Shown piece by piece: positions 54,623 through 64,000 of a stretch of 64,000 nt of DNA (its first letter is position 1; each line of letters begins with the position of its first letter). Position numbers and translations under genes: made by a program. The stretch spans positions 59,279,824-59,343,823 of the forward strand of contig NC_054712.1 in the NCBI RefSeq assembly GCF_016097555.1. The letters run 5' to 3'. This stretch comes from Gigantopelta aegis. Lineage: Eukaryota; Mollusca; Gastropoda; Neomphalida; Peltospiridae. The notes beneath the pieces are model-generated. The model did no database searches, was not told the DNA's origin, and saw only the letters and a program-made list of their open reading frames with translations.

Positions 54623-56726
54623 GTAAACTTATAAAGTGGATCGTCTACAAAGTTATCAACATGTCTTGTAGTTCTGTTGTAAGCTTCACGACTATCTTTC
54701 CGATTTTGTTGTCCATATTCCTGTACAATTAGTACAACAGATTTGGATAATTAGCTTCTCAATTAAAATACCAGCAAACATTCTGCATATGATGTCACTG
54801 AACAGCAAACTCACGTTTAAAAAAACAACTTGTTTATCAACTATAGTCGGGCATGTATATTAGGGACATATTCCCTTTACACTGGTGGTGAAATTATGTT
54901 GGTGCGACAAAAAAATCTGTAGTGATGTAAGTTTTTTTTATAAATTGAATTTTTTTTTTAGTGTGGGAAAGATATGTTATATGCATTATACTGATAAATT
55001 CATATGCAGAACCACGATTATGGAAAGTGGACCTAATGTATTTTGTGTAGTATACGCCTTATATGGTGTAAAGTTTATTCAGCTTATTAATGAATTTGTA
55101 TACAGATATTTACTGTAGAGACTGGAAATCTGGGAATGAAACAAGGTAGCTATTGGCAGATCTTGCTGTGAAAAAACTATGGGGAGTGATTAATAGCTCC
55201 CCTAACTTGAATTAGAACTAGATTCAGGGGAGTGATAGGGAGCCAGAGTGATAGCTCCCTTAATGTGATGAGATCTGTAATGGAGATCTAAACATATTAT
55301 ACAGCATTTATGATAATGTGGTGCTTTAACCAGAAGAGATAATTGAATCTTAGCATATAACCATTCACATTTCTGCCCTACTATGACAAAAAGACTATTT
55401 TAGGGTTTTTTAATGTTTTAAGTAATTTAAAGAAAATGCGAAACAATGATGCTCATACTTTAAAATGAGTTATTTTAGGATGAAGAAAGATACACTTAGT
55501 CTAGTAATCTGTATAAACTTATTGGCACATTAAATGTTGGGTTTTTTTATCTGATTTTGATTTAAATTTAATATTCCTGTCTTTTATCATCTTTTGTATC
55601 TATAAATGATAGAAACTATCTAATACTTCTAACAGGGTGATAACTATGTATTTCAACGGTTTGCATAATTGCAAATACAGATTTATTCAGTATTAATTTT
55701 AGCTTGCAAGCAGCTGTTTAGCTGCAACTCTCAAATCTACTATAATGCTTGAGTTTACAAGTAATTATTTGATTGAAAAAAAAAAAGGATTAATTGTCAA
55801 TGTTCATAATACTGTACACTGCACCTGGTGATTAGAGGTAATTTTTAGTAATTTCAGAATGATAACTGAATGCAATTTTAAGGAAAATAACAATATGAAA
55901 AATCCACTATGTTTGTTTTTGACCGGTGTCTCGTCAATCGAATTGGGCCTGACAGTTAATAAAACAAATTTGGACATGACCTTTTGACATAGTAGTGCAG
56001 GTTTGTATTATGTGTGATAGAAAAAATATGCGGAATTGTTTTATCCTAGTCACTTTGTTGTTTTGACTTAATTAAGGTCATGATTTATACATTATGTTTT
56101 GTAAAATCATTAAATATGTCCATTCTGGAATTGCTTATGTTGTTTTTGCAAAAGTGGATCTTACAATATACAGAGTTCATACACTATCATCAATGCATAT
56201 TCATGACTTTTAAAACTCCTTTTTCTACGATCAACAACATAATTTTGTAATGTTTTGGTTTTAATTGCCATTCTTCTTTACAAAATTTTTAAGTTTACAT
56301 CTACAACTAGCAGATACACTGGTCATATATTTACACATTTGGAATCTTATTTCATGCAGAAAATAAATAATTAAATTAAACATTTTAAGGACAACTGAAA
56401 ATAAAATGTGTATTTCAAACTATATTTGTGGTACTGTAAAAAGAACTGTACTTTAATGTAGATTTACATGCAAAACTAGGCTTACGATGACTTGTGAATT
56501 TGGGCTATGGTTTTCATTTTTTATGACTTTCTATGATCCAAATCAAAATTCCATGACTTTTCAGGTCTGAAAAATTACATTTGCTAATTCCATGACTTTT
56601 CAGTTTCTATGACAATGGTCTCCACTGCAATTATTGCCATGTTTATGCATGCCATTATTATTCCAGGGGCTTGCTGTTATTCCTATTCAGTTGATATCCC
56701 ATGTCATGAACTGTTTATGATCTTCT
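54623..56726. other. Intergenic, no gene recognised
   Basis: AT-rich. Contains the inverted partner of the 3393 hairpin repeat (about 55165-55262) and fragments of the 'ccatgacttttcag' dispersed repeat (56190-56615). A frame at 54885-55118 has no motif. Confidence 0.5.
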
Positions 56727-56955
56727 AGCCAGTGCACCATGACTGGTATATCAAAGGCCATGTTATGTGCTATCCTGTCTGTGAGATGGTGCATATAAAA
56801 GATCCCTTGCTGCTAATCGAAAAAAGTAGCCTATGAAGTGGTGACAGCGGGTTTCCTCTCTCAATATCTGTGTGGTCCTTAACCATATGTCTGACGCCAT
56901 ATAACCGTAAATAAAATGTGTTGAGTGCGTCATTAAATAAAACAGTTCCTTCCTT
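56727..56955 (+). repeat. SINE (plus), variant tail subfamily, head missing
   Basis: Body 'ccatgactggtatatcaaag' and 'catataaaagatcccttgct', then 'tgtgttgagtgcgtcattaa' 'ataaaacag' instead of the gctctagtggtgtcg tail. Confidence 0.88.
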
Positions 56956-57069
56956 GTTTATGATCTTTTATTCCGTTTCAGTTACATTGTACAATTATGT
57001 AACTCAAGTGAATGGCTTTGTGACCAGTCCAATCTTGCTAGTAGCAGGATGATATGAAAGAAAAAAGAA

Positions 57070-57432
57070 AGAAATGTTTTATTTAACGACACACTCAACA
57101 TTTTATTTACGGTGGGTTATGGATCACACAGATTTTTGAGAGGAAACCCACTGTCGCCACTACATGGGCTACTCTTTCCAATTAGCAGCAAGGGATCTTT
57201 TATTTGCACTTCCCACAGGAAGGATAGCACAAACCATGGCCTTTGTTGAACCAGTTATGGATCACTGGCCGGTGCAAGTGGTTTACACCTACCCATTGAG
57301 CTTTGCGGAGCACTCACTCGGGGTTTGGAGTCAGTATCTGGATTAAAAATCCCATGCCTCGACTGGGATCCGAACCCAATACCTACCAGCCTGTTGACCG
57401 ATGACCTAACCACGACGCCACCGAGGCCGGTA
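57070..57432 (-). repeat. SINE (minus), variant subfamily with the other tRNA-like head
   Basis: Tail 'aatgttttatttaacgacac', body 'cagcaagggatcttttattt', head 'gggatccgaacccaatacct' and 'aaccacgacgccaccgaggc', i.e. the head seen in the nested SINE at 33744. Confidence 0.9.
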
Positions 57433-57839
57433 GGATGATATGACTGCTTTTTCCTGTCGTCGTAATTTGCAGTTCCAGAATAAAGTGGGTTAACTTTAGG
57501 CCAATAACATGCTGAAATGTGCCAAAGATATATTTCTCTCTGCCAAAACTAATGCGCATATTCATCTCCTTCAGAGTTACAATAAAGTATTTACCTAATA
57601 TCCACCACCATTAAAAAGCAGTAAAAAATGAAGAAAAAAGAGTATTGTCCAATGTTTAAAGGTAAACTGAACAATTTATTTCTGTGCATACGATTCAAGT
57701 ATGATATCATGGACACAACAATTCTTGTTTCGACTGATGGTTCTATCAACAGGCAACTCCATAAAATTTTAACATGCATTTTGTTGGAGGAAAGTTACAT
57801 GTGCTATGAGCTTTAAACACCCGGCCATATTTGTGATAA

Positions 57840-58060
57840 TTCTGACATGTAGTTATCAGAGGAAACCAGCTACATTTTTCCAAATGCAGCAAGGGATCTT
57901 TTATATGCACTTTTCCATAACCTTTGACCAAATGTGGTGCACTGGTTGGAACAAGAAGAAACCCAATAAGTTGAATGGATGCACCAAGGTGGCGTGATGG
58001 AAGAACCTCCAGTAAGCACTCGACCGACTGAGCCAAATCCTGCAGTGTCCAGTCATGCTC
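57840..58060 (-). repeat. SINE (minus), tail-truncated
   Basis: 'agcaagggatcttttatatg', 'gtggtgcactggttggaaca', head 'ctcgaccgactgagccaaat' (A-box reversed). Confidence 0.83.
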
Positions 58061-58344
58061 TTCTGTAAAATATATTGGGTGGGGGGAGGGGGGGGGGGAT
58101 GTGCTTGGACAGGAGAGGGTTTCGACCCCTGCACATGCGTCTAGTACTACCAAAATGTTCCTACTTCTAGTCTCAGAAAATGCCTCTTAATGTAGTTCCA
58201 GTTTCCACAACAATACACGGAGCTCATTAGGACGCTGTTTGCAAGTAGCAGAGTCTAGCCCCATCCGATTCAGTTGATTCAATATGTTTCCCTTGTTTAA
58301 AAAGTAAGATCTCGAAAACACAAAAAGATATCAAATGACTTAAT

Positions 58345-60605
58345 TATTATTATTTTTTTTAAAATTATTTAAATGTCGATAGTGTCAGGGATGGGGCCCT
58401 GAATCACTATCTTACAGATAATGTTGAACATAAATAACATTAAATATATATATAATACATAACGAGTATTGTTAGACTAAATATGTTCAGATTGATTGTA
58501 CATTTTTCCATAGAAAGAGGCAGGGAGAGAGAGATAGAGAGATAGAGAGATATGAAGTACAGCAAGACCATTTTAACATTAAAAAAGCATACATGCACAT
58601 ACACACACATACACCAGCACGCAACGTAGCTTGATAACAAATGTATACATGTGATTAGTTTTCCATCAGTTGTATTATAGTTTGTTAATGTTCTGTGATA
58701 CTGTGGGAAGTAGATGTTTTATTAAATTACTATATATTACATCTGTTGCTGGAGGCGAGAGGATTTAAATAATAATACAAAAATTATTATATTAAATATT
58801 TTTAACTAATGAATGATACAGTGACCACTTGGTAAAAAAATTGCTAAGACTGTTCTTACTAAAATATAAATATTTTTCTATAGAGTATCTTTGTTTAATT
58901 TCTTTTTTAAAATGAATGATATTTAACTTAACCTTTTGCACTTTACATTTATATATGAAATACTTAGCTAGAAGTAGCAAGAGATCAAAAATATTATCTG
59001 TGTTAATGTTGTCTTTAAATCCGAATATGACTAGTTTGAGAGACAGTTTTATGTATAAATGATTAAAGTACTTCGATAACCAGTTTAAAAACGAATTCCA
59101 AAACGTATAAACAAAGTTACATTCCCCAAAAAGATGTTCTATTGTTTCTTTATTTACATTACAAAAGGTACATGTTTCAGTATCAATAAGTTTTAGCTTG
59201 AAGGCAAAAATATTTGTCGTTAGTATTCTGTGTAATATCCTATATTGGAACCATCTTAATTTTACTTCTTGTGTGGTGAGAAATGGTTTCAAATAAATAA
59301 TGGGCCAGATATGATCAGTACTAAAACGATTTTGCCATAGCAGTATTTGGTACGTCTGAATATGTTAATGTGTAATAGTATAATTTTGATCCTTTTTTAA
59401 TGGAACAAAGTTTTCTTTGGACAGGTGAATCATCTAAAGGAATATTTGTGTCTATCTTACTAATTTTAGTTTTTTTAAGGTATACCTTGAGTGAATTAAT
59501 GACTCCCTGATATTCTAAAAAAGACACATGTAAGTCATAAATATAATTAAATTCAGTTATATGTAAAGACTTCTCCACGATCATTAACTAGGTCGCATAT
59601 TTGAGAGATGCCTTTTTCGAGCCATTTTTGTTTTAGAAACGTTTTCTTATCGATTTTTATATGACAATTATAGAAGATTGGTTCTGATAAAAGATCTTTA
59701 AAGTCTGTTACCTTAATAGTTGTAAAGAAATCACAAAAAGCCCCAAAACAGTCCTTCCAAAACAAGTTGTTAATATTTTTTATAACATCTTTGAGGGAAA
59801 TCATTACCAAATACAGGAATATTACGTAGTTGGGGAAAACATACCAATAAAAGGGGTTTCCATTTTGAATCATTACTTTCCAGTTTTCGTAACCAAGTAA
59901 TTTTCAAAGCTTTAACATATTTAAATATATTTATCATGCCTAGGCCTCCCTCTTTAATAGATTTACACATGGTATTTCTTTTAATTCTATCCGGCTTTTG
60001 GTTCCATACAAACTTAAATAATATTTTATTTAATTCACGCATAAAATATTCAGAGGGATTAGGTAGTGTTAAAAGTAAGTAGCTGAGTTTAGATATTAAT
60101 AAGGATTTTATTATAGCTATTCTACCAAGTGGTATCCAGTTATTTATTACTTGTTTAATTTCAAACAGTTTAGAATTATAGTTAAGTTTAGTCATTTCAG
60201 CTAGATCAGTACTAAAGGTAATGCAAGTGCTTTAAAAGTGGAAGGATTCCATTTTAAATGAAGGTTTTGTAAATATCTGACTGCACTGTTCTTAAATGAG
60301 CCAATCCATATGACTTCAGATTTATCATAATTAATTTTTAGTCCTGATAATTTCGCAAATATATTCAAAGTATTTATTGTCTCTTTGAAGGACTCTCTAC
60401 TACCATCAAGTATATCATCAGCGTACTTTGAAATAAGATACTCTTTATTTTGTACTGAAATTCCTTTAATTTTCTTATTTTTGCGTACAAGTCCTGCCAG
60501 AATTTCTACACAAAGGAGGAATATATATGGCGATAATGAGTTCATTAATAATTTCATTTTTATCTGTAACTATAGAACCATATTGTTTCTCAATCTGAGT
60601 CATTG
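58345..60605 (-). mobile_element. 5'-truncated non-LTR retrotransposon (LINE), minus strand
   Basis: Consecutive minus-strand reading frames give the reverse-transcriptase C-terminal half and a Cys/His C-terminal domain: LSPYIFLLCVEIL and KYADDILDGS (60557-60201), GRIAIIKSLLISKLSYLL and KEGGLGMINIF (60195-59770), then CTFCNVNKETIEHLFGECNF (59292-58792). The order and the IEHLFxxC zinc-like motif fit the L1/Tx1-type group; clade assignment is tentative. At least four frame changes are needed. The YADD box is followed directly by ILDGS where the family usually has a few more residues, suggesting a small deletion. The 5' part (endonuclease, RT start) is absent, as in typical truncated insertions. 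An A/T-rich stretch at 58345-58370 may be the old poly-A tail. Confidence 0.85.
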
Positions 60606-60722
60606 ATTTACTAATAAAAATTTAATTCCTATTTTCTAAATTACAAAAATAATTATTTTTTATATTATTATTATTTTTATTTAATTATTATAACCAACTA
60701 AAACGCCAGTCAAATAGGTTAC

Positions 60723-60835
60723 AGCTCTATAGTCAGATGGTTCAGCCCTAACCTTAACCCTAGGTTCTGTAGTCCGAAGGGTTATAGACCTAACCCCAGA
60801 CTATTGAATCTTCGGACTATAGATAGAGCGGTCCT
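60723..60835. repeat. Small hairpin repeat with TAGTCCGA words
   Basis: 'agctctatagtcagatggtt' is inverted as 'cttcggactatagatagagc'. The centre has 'ggttctgtagtccgaagggt'. About 110 bp, just upstream of the second GDAP1-like exon 1. Confidence 0.55.
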
Positions 60836-61140
60836 CGTCAAATACACACCGATTTTAACTGACGTTAACAAAAACAAGTTTCTACGGCAAACTTTTATGA
60901 CGGCCATCACGATAAAATGTCTATCGTGAACAGGATTCGTGGCATGTTTTTGTTTTCTTAATGTTGCTAGTACAAATGGAGAGTAGCCTAACTAGTGATC
61001 GCGTAAGGGTGGGTTGGATCACATCGCTCATTTCCGAAACTTTCGGCGAAGATTGCCGTTTGAACTTTGATTTGTAATCAGCCGAGGTGTTTCGAAGAAA
61101 GGGCAGACAATTTCATTTTACTTTCCGAAATTACAATGCC

Positions 61141-61206
61141 ATGGACAACAGTGCCAACACAAGATTTACTCTATACTATTTTCCAGTGTCTTTTTGTTCA
61201 CAGAAA
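61141..61206 (+). CDS. GDAP1: Second GDAP1-like gene, exon 1 (3' partial at window edge)
   Basis: Encodes MDNSANTRFTLYYFPVSFCSQK ending at AAA|gtaagt. Sixteen of the last 17 residues match exon 1 of the gene at 35245 (Y/F at one site), with a three-residue insertion after the start. Similarity continues outside the exon: upstream 'gggcaga..att' and 'cattttac.tttcgaaat', downstream 'taatat.actaca.agc' and 'atgtttat.cg'. An in-frame TAA at 61075-61077 makes this the first usable ATG. The next exons would lie past 64000. It is either the start of a tandem paralogue on the same strand or a duplicated exon-1 remnant; the reading frame, ATG and donor are all intact. Confidence 0.8.
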
Positions 61207-61690
61207 GTAAGTGTACCTGAAATAATATTACTACACAGCACCAAAACGTCAATGAATGATGTTTATGCGGACACTGCTACTATTATTATCCTCGTGTAAC
61301 CAGTTTTCGGCACCATAAGTGGCATAACGCCAACGAAAAACGCGATATTTTTAGCATTATTGTAATGAAAAGAAATGTGCTATCAACAAATTAGGTTATT
61401 TTCTACAATATTCCTGTTAACATACCATTGATTTTGATGTGAAATCTTCTGAAGTTTGGGCTACTTCTCGTTTCACAACAGTGTCATTGTGCATGTTGTA
61501 AATCGGGTCTCAAAGAATTGAAAATTTGCGTAAACCAAATAGGCCTATATTAGCCATTTCATTTTGCGTAACCCATTACAAATATATTATGTGAACATTG
61601 ACAAATGATAGTTTAAAATATCTTTAATGTCTTAATTTTTGGGGGCCAAAAAAAAAAGAGGGTTTACGCAAAAGTAGACTTGCGTGAACG
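61207..61690. other. Start of intron 1 of the second GDAP1-like gene
   Basis: The first about 80 bp resemble the start of intron 1 at 35302. The rest shows nothing recognisable. Confidence 0.6.
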
Positions 61691-62513
61691 TAGCCCAAGT
61701 ACTTTGACTGTAAGAGAGCTAGACGGACATTTGGACATAAATACGCTCACATTACAGTCAGAGACCAAGCTATGTATTTTTTTTGGCAATTCCCAACAAC
61801 CAAAAAAGTTGGCAAAGATTTCCACTCTAATACCACAACAATCCTATGTTTGAGTCAAATACCTTTACATCGATCATTTTCGAGTTGATTGATTAAAAGA
61901 AATTCAGATATTAATCACTAATACACACACTACAGAAAGAAACCCGACAGCACCCACATTCAGTTAAGCTTCGGCAAACTCCGGACAGCAGAATTCTAAG
62001 TTCGCCGACCTATATCATGACGATGCATCACATGATCGCCCACTCAGCCATTCCGTCTTCCAGGGGTCGTCTCATAATGACAAGTGCCCGACAATCACCC
62101 AAAAAAGTTTGTTTTGTGTAACGACACCACTACAGCACATTGATTCATTAATCATCGGCTATTGGATGTCAAATATTTAGTAATTTTATCACTGTGTTAG
62201 AGAGGAAACTATTAGCCAACTCTTCCATGTTGTAACGTAGCTGAATGTGGGTGCTGTCGGATTTCTTTCTGTAGTATGTGTATTAGTGATTAATATGTGG
62301 ATTTTTTTTAATCAGTTAACTCGAAAATGATCGATGTAAAGGTATTTGACGTCAAACATAGGATTGTTGTGGTTATTAGAGCGGAAATCTTTGCCAACTT
62401 TTTAGTTGTCGGGAATTGCCAAAAAAATACATAGCTTGGTCTCTGACTGTAATGAGAGCGTAATTATGTCCAAATGTCCGTCTAGCTCTCTTACAGTCAG
62501 AGTACTCGGGCTA
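61691..62513. repeat. Large foldback: about 278-bp inverted arms
   Basis: Left arm 61691-61968 and right arm 62236-62513 are inverted copies with few mismatches: 'gactgtaagagagctagacg', 'gacatttggacataa', 'cagagaccaagctatgtatt', 'acaacaatcctatgtttga', 'cgatcattttcgagtt', 'acagaaagaaa', 'gacagcacccacattcag'. The 267-bp centre includes a SINE fragment (62106-62215). No ORF. It is in intron 1 of the second GDAP1-like gene. Confidence 0.88.
62106..62215 (-). repeat. SINE fragment (minus) in the loop of the foldback
   Basis: 'agtttgttttgtgtaacgac' 'accactacagcacattgatt' 'ggatgtcaaatatttagtaa', then truncated by the right arm. Confidence 0.85.
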
Positions 62514-62599
62514 GCGTGAACGATGCACGAGTGAACTGATCGTCCGCACAATTTTCAGAGGCCTGTAAATGGTGTATCAAAGGCCATGGTATTTGGGAT

Positions 62600-62919
62600 C
62601 AAAAAAAAGAAAGAAAGAAATGTTTTATTTAATGACGCACTCAACACATTGTATTTACGGTTATATAGCATCAGACATGGTTACGGACCACATAGATATT
62701 GAGAGAGGAAACCCGCTGTTGCCACTTCTTCGATAGCAGCAAGGGATCTTTTATATGCACCATCCCACAGACAGGATAGTACATACCACGGCCTTTGATA
62801 TACCAGTCGTGGTGCACTGGCTGGAACGAGAAATAGCCCAATGGGCCCACTGACGGGGATCAATCTCAAACCGACAGCGCATTGAGCGAGCGCTGTACCA
62901 CTGGGCTACGTCTCGCCCC
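62600..62919 (-). repeat. SINE (minus), full length, inserted in another SINE with 13-bp duplication
   Basis: Runs from 'gaaatgttttatttaatgac' to 'accactgggctacgtctcgc'. TGGTATTTGGGAT occurs at 62587-62599 and 62920-62932. The interrupted host is a plus-strand SINE body ('tgtatcaaaggcca' before, 'ggttcatatacaagaaccct' after). Confidence 0.9.
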
Positions 62920-62966
62920 TGGTATTTGGGATGGTTCATATACAAGAACCCTTGCTTCCAATGAAA

Positions 62967-63270
62967 AAAGGGGCGGGATTTAGCTCAGTCAGTTGAGTGT
63001 TCACTTGAGGTGCTTGCGTTGCAGGATTGAACCACCTTGGTGGATCCATTCAACCATTTTTCTTCTCATTCCAACCAGTGCACCACAACTGGTCAAAGGC
63101 CATGGTATGTGCTTTCCTGTCTGTGGGAAAGTGCATATAAAAGATCCCTTGCTGCTTTAAGAAAAATGTAGCAGGTTTCCTCTGATGACTATGGGTAAGA
63201 AATACCAAATGTTTGACATCCAATAGCCAATGATTAATTAATCAATGTGCTCTAGTGATGTTGTTAAAAC
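62967..63270 (+). repeat. SINE (plus), full length
   Basis: Head A-box 'atttagctcagtcagttgag', B-box-like 'aggattgaacc', body 'gcatataaaagatcccttgc', end 'caatgtgctctagtgatgtt'. Confidence 0.92.
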
Positions 63271-63279
63271 GTCTTCTTC

Positions 63280-63405
63280 TAATGAAAAAATGTAGCAGGT
63301 TTTCTCTCTAAGAGTAAGACTATGTAAAAATTAGCAAATGTTCACATCCAATAGCCAATGATTAATAAATTAATGTGCTCTAGTGATGTCATTAAAGAAA
63401 AGAAA
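63280..63405 (+). repeat. SINE 3' fragment (plus)
   Basis: 'aaaaaatgtagcaggttttc', 'cacatccaatagccaatgat', 'gtgctctagtgatgtcatta'. Confidence 0.88.
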
Positions 63406-64000
63406 ACTTTAACTTTTGAAGTCAACATGTTTGTACGTAATTTGGGCTTGCTTATTTTGGGCATACACTGGTGGAACCTAAGTCTGCGCATCTAAGCATT
63501 TGTGTTCTATTTTAAAGTTAAAATCTTTCTTTAAAAATATTTGTTTCATTGCAACAGTACAATGGAACAATAAATGTGTTACAACTGAAAGTTAGTTTAA
63601 TTTTAATGTTTTTTAAACTCGACTCGAGAGTAATGAGCACATTTTTAGTGCCCCCCCTGTATTTACTGGCCTGCATGATGGCACATAAGTCTGCACAGAA
63701 AACATTAAAATAACCACTTCTGTCGCTAATGTTTACATAAACAGCAACAAATAATGGATCCACTTCCTGTTGTAGTCTGTTTCAGAAAAATTTAGATTAT
63801 GCAAATGAGATAAATATAAATGGTGTTCCATGCTCCTTAGTTGGGACAACACAAAATGACAATATAAAAAAGCCAACATTGTCAAACATTTTTATCATTA
63901 TTCAGTAAAAGTTGTCTGTTATTAACTGTGTAAATGAGCACAAATAGTGTTCGTTAGACATAGGACAATCAATGATAATTTTGAAACAGACTATAGCTAA
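63406..64000. other. No feature seen
   Basis: AT-rich. If the second GDAP1-like gene is complete, this is still its intron 1. Confidence 0.4.

Noticed and set aside
62967..63035. Possible tRNA gene (A-box ttagctcagtcagttgag)
   Set aside because: It continues into a SINE body and tail; no clean acceptor stem. The same applies to heads at 6121, 23925 and 33744.

Overview
This window is animal nuclear DNA, most likely from a mollusc and plausibly a gastropod. The evidence is intron-split genes with GT-AG junctions, an AT-rich non-coding background, and dense tRNA-derived SINEs whose head, body and 'gttaaacaaaacaaac' tail are, as far as I recall, typical of molluscan genomes. I cannot name the species. 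There is no operon, CRISPR or prokaryotic structure. Only three pieces of host gene are visible: the last coding exon of a Par-6 polarity gene (20040-20713), a complete five-exon GDAP1-like GST-fold gene (35245-52413), and the first exon of a second GDAP1-like gene (from 61141), whose remaining exons lie past the right edge.

Layout. 1-20 kb lies upstream of the Par-6 exon (intron or intergenic). It holds a TIR element, a LINE 3' fragment, SINEs, many minisatellites (including a 5 kb block at 8.5-13.6 kb) and a decayed Tc1 transposon with intact ends. 20-35 kb is Par-6 3' sequence and intergenic DNA, with a 66-bp hairpin satellite, MITEs, SINE-seeded arrays and a Tc1 relic. 35-52 kb is the GDAP1-like gene. 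Its intron 1 carries a telomere-like tract inside an inverted repeat and a hAT-like element; intron 2 is largely minisatellite; intron 4 is mostly one 7.1 kb DIRS-type tyrosine-recombinase retrotransposon with a Tc1 transposon (intact ORF) inside it. 52-61 kb holds 3' duplications, SINEs and a 5'-truncated LINE. 61-64 kb is the start of the second GDAP1-like gene, whose intron 1 contains a foldback with arms of about 278 bp.

The host genes are not functionally linked. Par-6 is a cell-cortex polarity scaffold; GDAP1 proteins are tail-anchored in the mitochondrial outer membrane. The strongest observations concern genome architecture: a tandem GDAP1 duplication visible from a single exon plus conserved flanks; a DIRS insertion whose ends, internal complementary region and empty target site can all be read here; several minisatellites that start inside SINEs or TIR elements; and two unusual inverted structures in the first introns of the two GDAP1 copies. 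I see no clear new biochemical system. Exon junctions rest on homology plus splice consensus. Repeat boundaries are by eye and may be off by a few to tens of bases.
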